Of a stretch of 47,178 nt of DNA, positions 11,978 through 24,252 are shown one piece after another. Where the stretch lies: assembly GCA_010015745.1 (NCBI GenBank), contig ML978330.1, forward strand, positions 1-47,178, written 5' to 3'. This DNA is from Setomelanomma holmii. Its lineage: Eukaryota; Ascomycota; Dothideomycetes; Pleosporales; Phaeosphaeriaceae. Positions within the stretch are counted from its first letter, which is position 1, and each line of letters opens with the position of its first letter. Under the pieces are notes generated by a model. The model ran no database searches and was not told the DNA's origin. It worked only from the letters and a program-made list of their open reading frames with translations. Made by a program: the position numbers and the translations under genes.

Positions 11978-14900
11978 GATTTGGTGTGTAATGAGAAAAT
12001 ATGTTTGATGTAGGCGAACCGTGTGTGAAGGAGATATGGGAATCTTGATGCTTAATGTTGAAAAGGTGGTGATTGATATCGGACTGATCGAAGGTGAAGC
12101 GGGGTGTGCATCTAAATACCTTCCCCCCGTCTCACAGGCGCGCACCACAATCCCTCGGGGTCATCGTCACCGCGTTCGGCAAAGGATCATCGTTGCTATT
12201 GGCGCACAAACGACCCACACTCGGCTCGAGGCTTGAGGTCAGCGATCTGCAGGGTCCTTCTCTTTCTTCTTTAGCTCATGGAACATCATTCTCGGGGTCC
12301 ATACACATCCAATGCCGTCGCTGCGATTCTGAGGCCCTGGTTCGCCTGTCATTCGAGACCTAGGATCTAAATACACAATGATGATCTCACTTTCTCAGCG
12401 GTGATAGTCCCTGGAAGACGCGGCATGCCGGTGCCTCAGGGTCTTGTTCGCTGCAGAATGCACTAGCGCGTAAAGCGGCCAGTTACAGCAGGCCTTTTTC
12501 TGCTCCGCTAACAAGAGTGGTGTCGCGAGAGTATTGTGGCAGGTCTTGACTCCGGTGAAACCTGGTAGTGCATCTACAAACATGGCAAACCAGATCAAGT
12601 ACCGTCGAAGTCGAATCAGTGAGGCTTTCAAGCTGAAATTGCCATGGCGATGGAGTCCGTGTCCTCACCGGGAGGCATTGCTGCTGGAGTCGATTCGAGC
12701 CGCGATGTTGAGGAGGTATGACGCGCATGACGAGGCTGCCCACCAGCGCGGTGAGAGCCTTGCGCATCAGAGCAAGGCTAGACGTCAGACATAAAGCCAT
12801 TAGACTCGACGGAGCGCAATGTGGCCTCTCAACGATCAAGACCTCACCCTCTGTAAACCCAGAAATGCGGAACGCCCATTTGTGGTGCATGGGGATTTTC
12901 CTTTGCTGCCGTGCGCCTCCCGACGTCATTTATGCCCACTGCAGGAGTGATCGACCGAGCGCTAAGCTGTCCAAAGTCTAGCTCGCCGTTTCTCGACGCA
13001 GGGCAGCAACAGCCGTTCGCTCATAGGGTCCACAACAGCCGCGCCTAGAGAGCAACAACGTCAGGTGTGACGATGTTTCTCTGGTTCAGCCTCATTCTCA
13101 CAATGCAGGGTTGTGACACAATTGTTTCGAAGGAGCTGAAAGGACGCAGGTCCCGCGGAAAGGGTCGTCATACGATGTCATGTCCACTTTCGCCTGTCAC
13201 GGACGCCTTATTGTTTGGTCCAGAACAGTCGTCACCTTACCGCGGAACATCCCTCAAAAACAGAGACCCGCAGACAATGGCGTACGACTAGCATCGTCCC
13301 ATGCTCCCGCTCCTAGGCTGCCGTACCAGGAGCCTCATCGCGTCTTCAGAAGCAACTCGAGTCGAGAACAACCCTGCAACACTCTGCATTGAGACTTCGT
13401 CCTCGCGATGGACGGCGCAACACGCGAATGCAACCCGCAAGCCTAGATCTCGAGTAGTCTGCCTGCTTCCGGTCAGTCGCTTTCGCTTCCCTTACTGAAG
13501 AACAGGTTCACCTTTGACGATGGCTGTACCACGACTCCATGATCAAAGTACGCTAATCTACAGTTTGTCGATGCACTCGATTTGGTGGATTTTCGATGCA
13601 ACAAGTTCGAAATCTCGATGCAAGACACCCATTCTCGATAACCAGAGCATGACAATCCTATATTACTTTCGATTCAACTCGATGTCTGCTTTGCTTTGTC
13701 TGCATTCATCAACGCGTTCGGTGTGCATATGTCTATTTTAATGCCACAATTCATAATTTACCCCATCCATCATCTACTCAGAACTAAATCCACTGAATCC
13801 TCAACTTCGTCAATTATTCCCATTAACGCATCCGCAGTATGCTCCTTGCATCCTTCGTCTAAGTTGTTACCTTCTGCTGTTTCCGCCCAGTTCCCACTTG
13901 CAGCTTGCGCATGTCAATCTGCAGATCATGACCTAACCTATCGCCACCCTCCCCAATCCTCACGCATTGTGTAATGCCAACACCCCCGTCACTCGCCGCA
14001 TATCTCGCATATCAATTCATATGCAGGGTCTTCCGGCCAGCCAGTGAACAACCGAGTGAAGGGAGCGTCTGGTGGTGCGTGATGCTGGATCAGCGGTCAG
14101 TTCTCAGGAGCACTTGCTCATCTGGTGTTCGAGCCGAGTTGATCTGTTCGAGAGCGCACGAGGAGTGGTCGACCGACCATCACTTCGTTTATGGAAAGTG
14201 ACCAGACATGCTTTGCCTATTTACCCCGAAGAATTGTCTCACGACGAAGACTAGACACCGCGGCGCAATATTTCACCTCCGTCGTTGTGCCTCAATATGC
14301 CGCGGCCGCCTCTATCGGCCCGCGGTATGCTAGGTGGTATGGCAATAACGGACTCCTCCGCAAAAGCCGCTCCACAGAGTCCGCTCTCGCAGCTGGCACT
14401 CTCGCGAAATCCAGGCACACAAAGCCTCGCATAGCTTACCCGCGCTCCCTGTCGTCGCGTTGGAAGGTGACAAGTCTTCCGTCAGACTTCGTCATCACGC
14501 CCAACCACCAGGAAATGACATCAATCCTAGACATGGTCTATATGCGGAACGGCACGACACTACGTAGCCTGGCTGCTGCACGCCATGCGCAATACGCATG
14601 CTAGCTTGCTGGACAGGCGGCTACACGCTGCGCGCTCGGGTGGCTTTGCTCCCACAAAAGGGGGTTCGCCGTGCCCTTTTGATGCTATCATTTCGATGGC
14701 TACATTGTCTTACAGCGAATAGGGCTCGATTGATTGTGGGTCACAGTCAACCTCACGAACTGAGGCATCTACTACCAACGGCGGTCCGACTCACGCACTC
14801 ACGCACTCACGCATTGTGAACTTGACCTCCCCTATCGTGGGCAAATGAGCCTATCACACGTACATCGGCGCCTCCGACGCAAATATGACTTTGTTCAATA

Positions 14901-15403
14901 TTGACTCGTTTCGCACGTCCAGCCACTACAGTTCAGCGAAGCTACATTGGGAACAGAAGCTTGTATTCCTGTTGTAATATGAACACGCGGTGTCGGTATC
15001 GCAACCCGACCAGTCGGACATACAGATCTGCTATCATGCTTTCGTGCCTGCTCGGGTGTTAGGAGGAACGAGCGAACTCCACATTCTCGTTCTTAGGATT
15101 CGGTCTGCCTTCCAAATTCTTGTCAGGTGGAGAAGTGGGAACTTGAGAGGTCTACCATTGCCTTCGTTCTAGTGGGTCGTAAGAATTTCATGACACCGCT
15201 GAGTAGGTTTCTCTTATCCTTTTTGTTCCTGTCTGTTGTTTAAGTCACAATTCATTCGTCAAATTACGTAAATTTATTTAGTCTTCACGCCAATGGTGGC
15301 ACGGATCTTATTTCTATGTAGCTTTCCTTTTGCAGCACTTTGTCATAGCTGAATCAATCTACAGTATTCCTCGTTTCATCATTCCTTCATGCTTTCTCCA
15401 TTC
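11978..15403. other. gene-poor tract, no supportable gene
   Basis: About 3.4 kb with short frames on both strands and no recognisable domain or coherent splice model. The first few hundred bases should hold the small gene's promoter. Local features include an AT-rich section (13,500-13,960), recurrent TCGATG/CTCGAT hexamers near 13,560-13,690, and a short tandem repeat at ~14,792. Frames at 14,191-14,604 (+) and 12,483-12,929 (-) were examined and not accepted. It may contain old decayed sequence. Confidence 0.4.
14792..14816. repeat. three tandem copies of an 8-bp unit (ACTCACGC)
   Basis: The sequence reads three consecutive ACTCACGC units followed by ATTG. It is a short tandem repeat inside the gene-poor tract with no evident function. 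Confidence 0.6.
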
Positions 15404-16386
15404 CTAAAGCTTGCCCTTCAAATTCCTTCTGCCATCCTCAAGAGGAACGTACGTGCCGTTCAGCCCACAGCCAGGATGCCCTTCGCACGTACTGATTGTG
15501 TGAATGTACCTGATCTTTCTATTCTCCACTCGCAAAGTATAACTATCAGGTGCGGGATCTTTACTCGCTCGATCGAGTCCCGGGAACCCAACATAAATAT
15601 TCACGACGCCGTACTGGACGTCTACAACGTATCGCCTGTTGACAACATGAATCGTGGACGGCAGACCGAGATGGCATGTCGAGCCATTGGTACGTCCGGA
15701 ATTTGTATATGCGCCGCCTTCGAGACGGGCACATGGTGTTCCTGATGACCATGACTTAGCGTTTCCCAACCATTACAGACGGAAGACAGCAAAGGATTTA
15801 CCAAACGGCACTGTCACATTGATATTGCCAAATCGATCAAAGTATGCGTCTCCTACTGCCTGAATCACTTCTCTAGTCTCCCTCTCCGCTTCTGGAAGTA
15901 TGTCCTAGTGTTCGAGCGAATTATAGTAAGCGGTGCCCGTAGCGTTGAACAACCAGTCGCCAGCATCACTGACCAAGGTTTCAACCTTGCTGATGAACTT
16001 GCCATCACCAACGGTACGGACGCCAATGACGTATCTGCAGGTAAGAATCAGCGTCTTGGATGTCTACAATGACAGCGATTGAAGGCACACGGATGCGAAG
16101 GGTCCGTAACGATAATCTCAGTGAAAGAGGTACACAGCACTTCATCTAAGACACTTCTATACTGCGTGATGTTGAGCGGCTTGCTGAGGATATCGGTGAA
16201 TATGTTTGTCGGGAGAAATTGCTCGGTGTAAGTCAAGTTTGGAAAGAGCGTTGAGGTCAGTCAGGAGGGAGTACCGGAGGTTTGGGCGGAGAGATAAAGT
16301 GCTGTCCAGTCGTTGCGGAAGGTGCGATCACAAGCTGCAAATGCTGTAGCCACATATGCGCCGAAGAGAAGTGTGTGCGTGTACAT
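15404..16386 (-). pseudogene. secreted DUF8021-like protein, inactivated by two stops
   Basis: An ATG at 16386 opens a signal peptide (MYTHTLLFGAYVATAFA) and a mature start (CDRTFRNDWTALYL). The frame continues through TFTEI-type and DPSHPYVIGVRTV blocks, GDWLFNATGTAYYNSLEH, DILPEAERETREVIQ, GTPCARLEGGAY and DSYTLRVENRKIRYIHTIS, in the order seen in a large fungal family of secreted proteins. The label DUF8021 is from memory. Two introns are inferred: one between PSH and YVIG, and one (GTAAAT...ATCAG) joining VPFG to TPCARLEGG. Stops interrupt the frame at 16263-16261 (TGA) and 15907-15905 (TAG). The TAG falls in LEH-stop-DILP, where I expect Trp, so it fits a G-to-A change in TpG. No frameshift was found. 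Confidence 0.75.
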
Positions 16387-16709
16387 CTCTATGATCTTGA
16401 AGCGAAAAGATCTGAAACTTTTGTCGTGTTCAGATTAGGCACCAGATATATTGCAATCGAATAGGTCCATTAGTTGTGCTTCGTTCTAGCTTGTAATTGC
16501 CGTCGAGCTTGACCCAGCACTTTGGTCGCTTTACTATACATCCTGATTGACGTTTTACCACCCTAACGCAGACGTCCCACAGCACATGCGATATACTGGA
16601 ATGCTGTAAGCAGGAACACAGTAGCCTACAAATCATAATTGTAAATTTCGCCGTGCATCGGCAGTCTCGACTTTTGATGCACCCCACATCAAAACTCCGT
16701 GCCAACAAT

Positions 16710-18195
16710 CTATGCTCTAACCATGAGTATTTTACCCGTTATACTGAGCCGCCCAATCACAAGCACGACACTGCCCAGAAACACTGCTGCACCTCCGAAC
16801 ATTTGTGCGATGAGATAACTTCCTCCATAACTCTGTATGAGGGCGCCTGCAATGGGTGGACCGACGAGCGTTCCCAACCCAATGATTGTGAGGCCCATGC
16901 CATTTCTTGTTCCGACGCGACTCATATCTTTGGTAAGACTTGTTAGTACGGCGGGAAACATGCCCTGGAAGCCAGCGACAAAGAAGCCGTATGAGATCGC
17001 CCAGCCGTAGAGTCCTCCTTCGCTGTTCACCAGTGGCCAAAAGAACAGCACGGTAGCAGAGATGAAACAAAACGGTACGAGCATGTTATAAGCTCCGAAG
17101 TACTTGTCGGCAAAGTAGCTTGGTACAAGCCGTCCGAAAACCCCTACACCGTTCAAGACCTGCATACGTTAGCAGAGTCGACTATAGCGTCCTGGAGCTT
17201 CGACATACCAGGAGAACATTGATAGCCGTACCATACGAAAGATCAAGAATGTTCATTGCGTACGAAGAAATGTAGTAGAATGCAAAGTACTGTCCCAGGC
17301 ATATCAGGAATACCGCGAGCAGGAACAGACTATACGGTGCTTCTCTAAAAGCGCCAAGCTCCAGTACCGGTCCGGACTTCCTAGGCGGCAGCCTTGGTTT
17401 AAGAAAAGAGCAGTACAAACATCCCACGGCCAACATGATGAGTCCCATGACCCTGACCGTCCACGGAAACCCAATCTTCGGCAGCAATTGACGTACGATG
17501 GTTGGGTATACGAGGCCTCCCGTCGCGGATCCAGAAGCCATAATCGCAAGAGCAACGCTGCGATTCCGCGCAAAGTACGTCCCTACAAGCGACAGACACG
17601 GCGCAAATTGCATGCCGTTCCCGAAACCATTCATGAGACCTTGGGCGAGGAGGAATTGCCAGTATTTCGTGCATAGCGAGGTCATGAAAATCCCAAGCGC
17701 GCTGAGGAGCATCCCGGGTATCATGCTCCAGTAGAAGTATCCGGCGTCAAACATGCGGCCGGTGAACATGCCAAGCGAGAAGTGCCCTAGCATTTGCATC
17801 GATCCAATCCATGACACGGCGCTGGGCTCGAGGTCTAGATCGGTGGTGTAGTAGTTTTGAAACACGCCAAATGTCGCAATCATTCCCCAAGTGTTTAAAA
17901 CTACGAAGTGACCCATGAAGGCTTGAGTCCATGCTTTCGTACCGCCATCTGGTGGAGGTCTGGGGTCGACGATCGATGCATTCGATCGCGCTGTGATGGT
18001 TTTGGCGAGGTTCAGTATGGGATTTTTAGGTCGTGCAGAATGGGAAGTGTGTTGAGTTGTTATTCTGTCTAGTTCTTCCTCCTCTGCGTGTCTCGATGGC
18101 CCGCGTGTTGAATCGTTGCTAGAAGTGATGTCGGTTTCTTCTTGTCTCTGGTAGGATGTAGGCAGAGCCTTCTCAGGGTCCTGTGTGTGCGACAT
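16710..18195 (-). CDS. MFS transporter, monocarboxylate-porter type
   Basis: Two exons, 18195-17209 and 17159-16710, 478 aa. The 49-nt intron (GTATGT...CTGCTAACGTATGCAG) joins TAINVLL to QVLNGVGVFGR. About 85 hydrophilic N-terminal residues precede the motif PPPDGGTKAW, which opens the first helix in fungal monocarboxylate-transporter-like MFS proteins; SAVSWIGSMQ follows in the second loop. Twelve hydrophobic segments fit the usual topology, with a charged central loop (PRLPPRKSG). Related yeast proteins (Mch family) have varied or unknown substrates, so no substrate is assigned. It probably sits in the plasma membrane. The gene is intact, although it lies next to a pseudogene. Confidence 0.88.
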
Positions 18196-18869
18196 GTTGG
18201 GCGGATCGCATTACTTGCTGTGTTTCGGGGATGACCTGCGTCTTATGGCAATGTCTTGTCGATTGTGACTCTAGAAGGTGCATTAGAAATCTCATGCGAC
18301 TTGTCCGATGGTTGCACGCTTAGCAACACATGGTTACGTCGATCACGAAGAGCACCGGCCGCGGACTCTAACCACATTTTGAAGAAACGGTGTGCGTTCT
18401 CAATGTTTCAGAGAACACTGCATTGCGTACAGCCAATAACGTTACGGAAATAATGCGCTGGTGGCGGATTCCCCACAGTCTCGGCATTCTCGCCGATGTT
18501 CTAATCCGTTGGTGCCGTGGTGCCGTGGTGCCGCTGGCGAAGCTGAGTGGGTCAACCATCACGAAATTGTGCCTCATCAGATTTCAAGGCTAGTAAAAGT
18601 CATGTCTTCCATATATCAAGGATTCCCAGTCATTGCATGAAAGAGAACTAAAATTGACAGATGTATGAATCGCTTGCTTGAAAAAGCAGAGGCAGCTGGC
18701 AATTGCATGAAGTGGTTAAAAATTCTGGCAAGACGGTAAAAAGGGTATTATTCTCAAGTACTTCGACCAGGTAGGGTTCCCAACGCTCCTGCTTGGGAGA
18801 CTCCGCGGATTGCTTGTAGTGTTGACAAGACATGTCCTCCATACAAGATGTTTTGCAAGAATGCGAACA
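18196..18869. other. intergenic between MFS transporter and CTK1
   Basis: About 670 bp holding the MFS promoter and the CTK1 3' flank. A short direct repeat, three GGTGCCGT-like units, occurs around 18,510-18,533. Nothing else is supportable. Confidence 0.35.
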
Positions 18870-21800
18870 TTATGCAGTAACATCTCCGCTCTTCGCACGT
18901 TTCGCTTCTCTCTCGTCGCTGGCGGCGACCTCAGCGCGACGCTTGCCTTCATCTTTCTTCGTCTCTTCCCGCGCAGCACGTCGAGCCTCCTTATCCTGTT
19001 TCTCCTTCTCCTTGCGTAAAGCCTTGCTCTCGAACTCGTGCCAATCTCCCTCCAACTCCTTCAATGCTTCAGCGCGCTTGGGAGCAGGGCTTTCGCTGGT
19101 GAAGAATGGATGCTCGAGCACGTCAGCTGCTGCGGGTCGAGCAGTTGGGTCATACAGGAACATGGCTTGAAGTAACTCGAATGCCATCGGACTCACTCGG
19201 TCCTTGTACTTCTCTTCGAATGTGGATGGTTTGCGCTCGGTCGGTCGAAGAAGCTCGAACCACTGCATATCGACAATCCCTGGCCAGTCATGCGCAGTAG
19301 GAGTACCGAGCACGTTGTATATCTTGTCCAGCTGATTGATCTCCCCGCCGTCACCAGGAAATATGGCATGGCGCGTGAATATCTCGACAAGCACGCAAGC
19401 GGCAGACCAGATATCTACAGCAGGGCCGTACTGTGTTTCTCCCAACAAAAGCTCAGGTGATCGATACCATATGGTGATGACTCGGTTGGTATAATCCAGC
19501 TTGCTGCTTTTGGCATAAAACCTGGCCAGTCCGAAATCAGCCAGTTTCAGCTGTCCAGTGTTTGACACGAGGATGTTTGCCGCTTTGATGTCGCGATGAA
19601 GGACACCACGGCGGTGGAGATAGTCCAGGCCCTCGAAAAGCTGTTTGGCAAGGTCCTTCTTGTGAGACTGCTCGAGTTTGAAAGTTGGGTGATTGAGTAG
19701 ACCAGTCAGATCGTGTGAAAGATATTCGAAGACCATGTAGCAGTCGTTCTTCTCAACCATGACCTCGCGAAGTTTGACGATATTGTCGTGATTCAGCGAC
19801 TGGAGAAGTTTGACCTCGCGGATGGCGGTGACCGGAAAGCCGTCACGCTCGCCTTCCATTCGGATCTTCTTCAATGCGACCATATCTTTGGTATAGACAT
19901 GGATTCCTTTGAAAACCTTTCCGTACGTACCTGATCCAACAACTGATTCATTGCCTGGCTTTCGGTAGTAGACAGACTCTGAGGCTGCGTGCTCAGGTGT
20001 CAATGTTGGACGAGCCTTCATTCGCTTCCTCTTGACTATCTTCGTCTTCGGTATGTCAGGAGGCGGCAGTCGCTGCTCAGGTCGTGTGTCTGGTCGAGGA
20101 GCCGATCTTCGGTCGTCTGGTCGTCGTGGGATGTACGGGTCTCTGTGGTCTCTCTCTCGAATATCGCGCACATCACGTAGGTCTCTTGGATCTCGCTCCC
20201 TCACGTGGCGCGGATCCCGTAGCTCACGGGGGTCTCTATCTCTTGGATCTCTATAGTCCCTCTCTCTATCGCGGTAGGTGTCTCGTGGGTCTCGAACATC
20301 TCGTGAATCTCGGTCGTGAGGGTCCCTGTAACCAGGCTTACGATCGTAGTAGTCGTCGTATCGTCGCTCCCTCTCTCGATATTCTCGATCGCGGTCGCGG
20401 TCCCTATCGCGTTCGCGTTCGCGATCACGTTCACGGTCGTAGTCCCTACTCCTCCCATCGCGATCTCTATCTGCTCGCGAGTCAGAGGTGTCCCTGGACG
20501 CATCTCGGCTTGCAGGCGCTTTCGCTTTTGGGTCCAACAGGGATTCTTTTGAAGCCGTACTCGGCTTTTCAATGTCCTCGAGGGTCGCCTTCGCCTTGAC
20601 AGCGGTGGGCGGTAGCGGAGTCTTGGTCTTGAGGGAAAAGCTGAAGCCAGCCTTGGGCTGTGTAGGTGTTGCCGCAGCTGGCTTTGTAGGCGGCTGCATT
20701 TTCTTTTCTTCTTTCTGACCCTCGTCTTCTACACGCAGGTCTTTCGAAGGACGGAAGGGGTTGTCATCGGCATCGACTGAGGTTGAATCAGGCGATTGCG
20801 CATTAGCTGGCTGCGGGCGTGGCGCTTCTGTTACGGGGCGGCCCCCTCGTGTGCCAGATTGTGGAGTCCAGGAAAGGTTGGCGAACTGCGTGGGTGCGGC
20901 ACCGCGACCTCGACCACCTTGCAAGCCAAACGATGTACCCACAGCTGGTCCCGAAGGTCGTCTGTCGGGACCGCTGAAATGACCGCCACGGAACCCGCCC
21001 CGATGAGGACTGTTTTGGAAGCCTGGTTGAGGGTATTGTTGATTTTGATAGTAACCAGGTGAATGGTTTTGGTTTTGGTTGTAAGGAGATTGGTTGTGTG
21101 GTGAGTACCCATGCATAGGTGATCTACAAAGGATTAGCAGAAAGTCATGTGGTGCAAAAGAGTAGCTTACCCTTGATTCGGATAATGTTGTCCATTCCAG
21201 CCTCCCCTACCTCCATGGTACGGCGCTTGACCTTGTGGTGAATATTGACTTTGTGGCTGGTATGGGGGCGATTGTGCGAAGCCAGGGCCACCACGACCCT
21301 GATAGTGATATGCACCTCTCATCTTGTCGTCGTCCTTGCCCTTGGCTGTGTCAGAATTGTATGCGGACGCAGGAGCGGGCGACCCTTTCTGCGAGGTGGT
21401 GTTCCTTGCACGTGTAGTCCTGATAGGCTCAACCTCTTTGGGCGGGCGATGTGGAGGTTTGAGTGAAGGTGACCGCGAGTGTTGGTGCGGACGGTGACGA
21501 CGCGGCGAGCGACTACGCCGAGGTGGTGTTCTGTTCCGCTTAGAGCTGAATGGGGAGCTTCGTCTAGGGGGTGCAGGTGACCGCCTTCGGGTGGGGGAGC
21601 GAGACCTTGCTGATCGAGGTGCACGGCTGCGACTTGGTTCGCGTCTATGCGTGGAGCTGTGCCTGCGGGGTCTCTCTCGCGAATACCTTCGCGGCGAGTT
21701 GTGCCGGTGACTGTGTCTGACAGGCGATGCCCGTCGGGGTGGCTCGTCTCGTCTCGACCCTCTATCAGGTGAAATGGACCGTTTGCGAAGTCGATGTGAC

Positions 21801-22423
21801 ACGGGCCTGTAGTGCGAATCTACAGAAGGCGAACGGCGTCGAGACGCAGGTAGGGGTATGTAGGAATCTGGTGTTGGTCGACGCGGTGGTCTTTCGCGGG
21901 AAGGCGCCCGTTCTCCACGCCGCTGCGTTGAATCTGCACGGCGAGTACGCGACCTGGAGCGTACAGGGCTGCGGCTTCTGGGTCGTCTGGCTCGCTTGTG
22001 CGAACTCCTAGGCGATGCAGAACGGCTTCGATGACGTTTCGAGGATGGGGTCGTGTCACGGTGATGGTGATGGTGGTGGTGGTGTCGATGTAAGTGCGAA
22101 ACCCTGTCGGAACTGGGTTCCCTTCTCGAGTGTCGACGGCGTTCGTCCCTAGATCCTCCGTGACTGCGACGACGCGCGCGATCCCGACTCGAGCTCCTTT
22201 CGCGTGAACGTCCGCGAGCGTGCTTTGCTGATGAATGAGTGTCGGGGTCGTCGGTACGACGTCTGGAGGATTCCCTCGCAGCGCGTGGCGCCGGCGACAA
22301 TGGCCTGTGGTCGTTAATCCGCTCGCGTGGGCGCTCTCTGGCCCTGTCTGATTCTCTGCCCCTAACGGAAGGTTCCTCTGGTCTCCACTGGTCTATATCC
22401 TGGGCCCGTCGCGAGCCAGCCAT
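18870..22423 (-). CDS. ctk1: CTK1/CDK12-type RNA polymerase II CTD kinase
   Basis: Two exons, 22423-21171 and 21123-18870, 1168 aa. The 47-nt intron (GTAAGC...TGCTAATCCTTTGTAG) joins HYPNQ-G to SPMHGYSP. The kinase domain spans roughly residues 807-1093: glycine loop GSGTYGKV, Lys in VALKK, PVTAIRE helix (PITAIRE type), catalytic HRDIKAAN, DFGLAR and an activation-loop Thr before IWYRSPELLLG. The N-terminal ~800 residues are disordered: an RS-rich part with a run of eight His, then a Gly/Gln/Asn-rich part, then an RD/RE-repeat part (about 18-20 copies of R-D-P/R-D-R units). The C-terminal ~65 residues are Lys/Glu-rich. Ctk1 phosphorylates Ser2 of the polymerase II CTD with a cyclin (Ctk2) and Ctk3. 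The RS region resembles metazoan CDK12 more than short yeast Ctk1. Confidence 0.93.
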
Positions 22424-24252
22424 GTAGGCGGAAATGTCATGCGAAGTGGAGAGGTTGCAGCATCAAGAGGATCGCGGGTCTGAGTGTCACGGCCTAGCCG
22501 AGCGTTCAATCCCAGCACTCCGCAGCCCCAGCCTGACCGTGAAAAGTGATTGAACTGAAGAATGTCCTGAAGCGCAAATGCGACAGCGTCAAGCACACAG
22601 TCACAGATTCTCCACCATCGAAGCTCGTTTCGGGGATGCTGTCGTTCCGCTGCGCATTCGCCCGCTGCTTTTTGCCTGTTCGCGCTATCGCATGCCAAGC
22701 CCATGACGATCCGTCGAGGTCCTTCGTCTGATGCAGCAAGTCAGCCTGAAAACTGACCATGCCAACCACGCCCCAGCTTGGCTCCAGACAGACATCCTCT
22801 TCAGGTGTTGCATATCCCCGCATGCCCGCATCCTGTTCAGGCTGCTGCAATCTGCAGACAAAATGCAGGTGTCACGATAGCTATCTAATGCATGCCCAAA
22901 CTCATGCTGCAATCCTGCTCCGACAGGGCCTTTCCCCGATTCTGAGAACTTCAGGTAAGAGAGCAGCGCGTTTGATCACGTTGCTCGCGTAAGTCTAGCG
23001 AGCCTCCGCGGGGCGTAACTCCAACAAACATTGTCCGTGGAAAGGTCGACGTGTCTTCAGCGTCTCTAAAGGTGAACCCAGCGAAATCGTGGTAGTTGGT
23101 GGCCATGATCAACGTTGTTGATGCGGGGAGGGAGCTGAACGGTACCAAGATGCAGGCGAGGATGGGCACAACATGGCACCATCAAAGTATACTTGTTAGC
23201 TGGTGCACTTACAGCCGATGGGAGGATGAAGAGGAAGCGCAAGAACCGCAACCGAAGCAAAATGTAGGATCCCAAATGAGCATCGGAACCTCCCTTGATC
23301 TTGCTGACAATTCGAGCGGACGGCTCAAGGCGCAGTGTCCTCTGGGTGCATGGCAGAATCAAGTATGTTGTGTTATGCTTCTGCTGCACAGTAGTAGAGT
23401 TGAGGTGGTCCCTCCTTCAGTGGTTCGGGCGACAGCCCAGCTCGAGCGTAGATATCTCTGAGGACAAAGATCCGCAAAATCGTGCGAGACCGTTGCAGAT
23501 AATGTCGACATCAGGACACGTGGGATGTTAGTACGACAGAGCGCAGTTGCGCAAGACGCAATGCGTGAGTCGAGCATAAAGCTGCGTCCACCACCCTCAC
23601 TACAGTGACCAGTCAGGACCCCTCCTCCACGACTCTCCATTCGCCTCACTTTTCCAGGATCCTTAGATCATTGGCTTGAAGCGCACAAGGTCGTACACTG
23701 CGTGTATAAAGCAGTGTGCGCAGTTTCAGGCCGCTCGTGATAACTCTGTTGGCTGTTGGCGGAACGCGGTGAGCGACTTGCTACCCCATCATGGCGGCCT
23801 CTCCATCGCGACCATCCTGACCATCGTCTGTAAATCGGAAAAGGGCGTGTGTTCGCAGGCATACGCACCTACTTTGGTGCTGCGATAAGTTGGGAGGCGG
23901 TGGGCTGGCGGGTGGTGATGGTGTTGTGTGCAGCAGGAGTCGGCGCTCCTTCCGCGCCTGACACCAAGCGTTTCCCGTGACCCGCCGGTGCCCGAGCCTC
24001 CGATTCTCGCAAAATGCGTCATTGGTGGTCCAATTCGCAACGGCGGGCCGCTAACCTCGTTTTCGGCCTCACCAGAGAAAGTTATTCTGCTTGTAGTCAT
24101 GGGGACCAGACCTCCGCCTTTTTTCCAGGGAGCAGCATGCGCCGGAAGAGTCACGTCTTGTGGCCATTTGTGCCTCCTTCACTCTCATAGTCGCCATTGA
24201 CCACCACTGTAACGCCATATACTACCCCACGAAAGACGGCTTACCCGCGACA
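22424..24252. promoter_or_regulatory. divergent intergenic region between CTK1 and GTP cyclohydrolase I
   Basis: About 1.8 kb upstream of both genes, so it should hold both promoters and leaders. Minus-strand frames at 23,389-22,951 contain splice-like signals and one short hydrophobic run, but I could not assemble a protein. C/T-rich stretches near 24,110-24,190 precede the cyclohydrolase start. No RNA gene is evident. Confidence 0.4.

Noticed and set aside
12483..12929. Minus-strand frame of 148 codons
   Set aside because: Random-looking composition and no homology I recognise.
14191..14604. Plus-strand frame of 137 codons
   Set aside because: ATG start but no domain, no codon pattern and no neighbour support.
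20032..20599. Plus-strand frames over the RD-repeat region
   Set aside because: Shadows of the CTK1 repeat codons on the opposite strand.
22951..23389. Minus-strand small gene between CTK1 and FOL2
   Set aside because: Splice-like signals exist, but no join gave a coherent protein.
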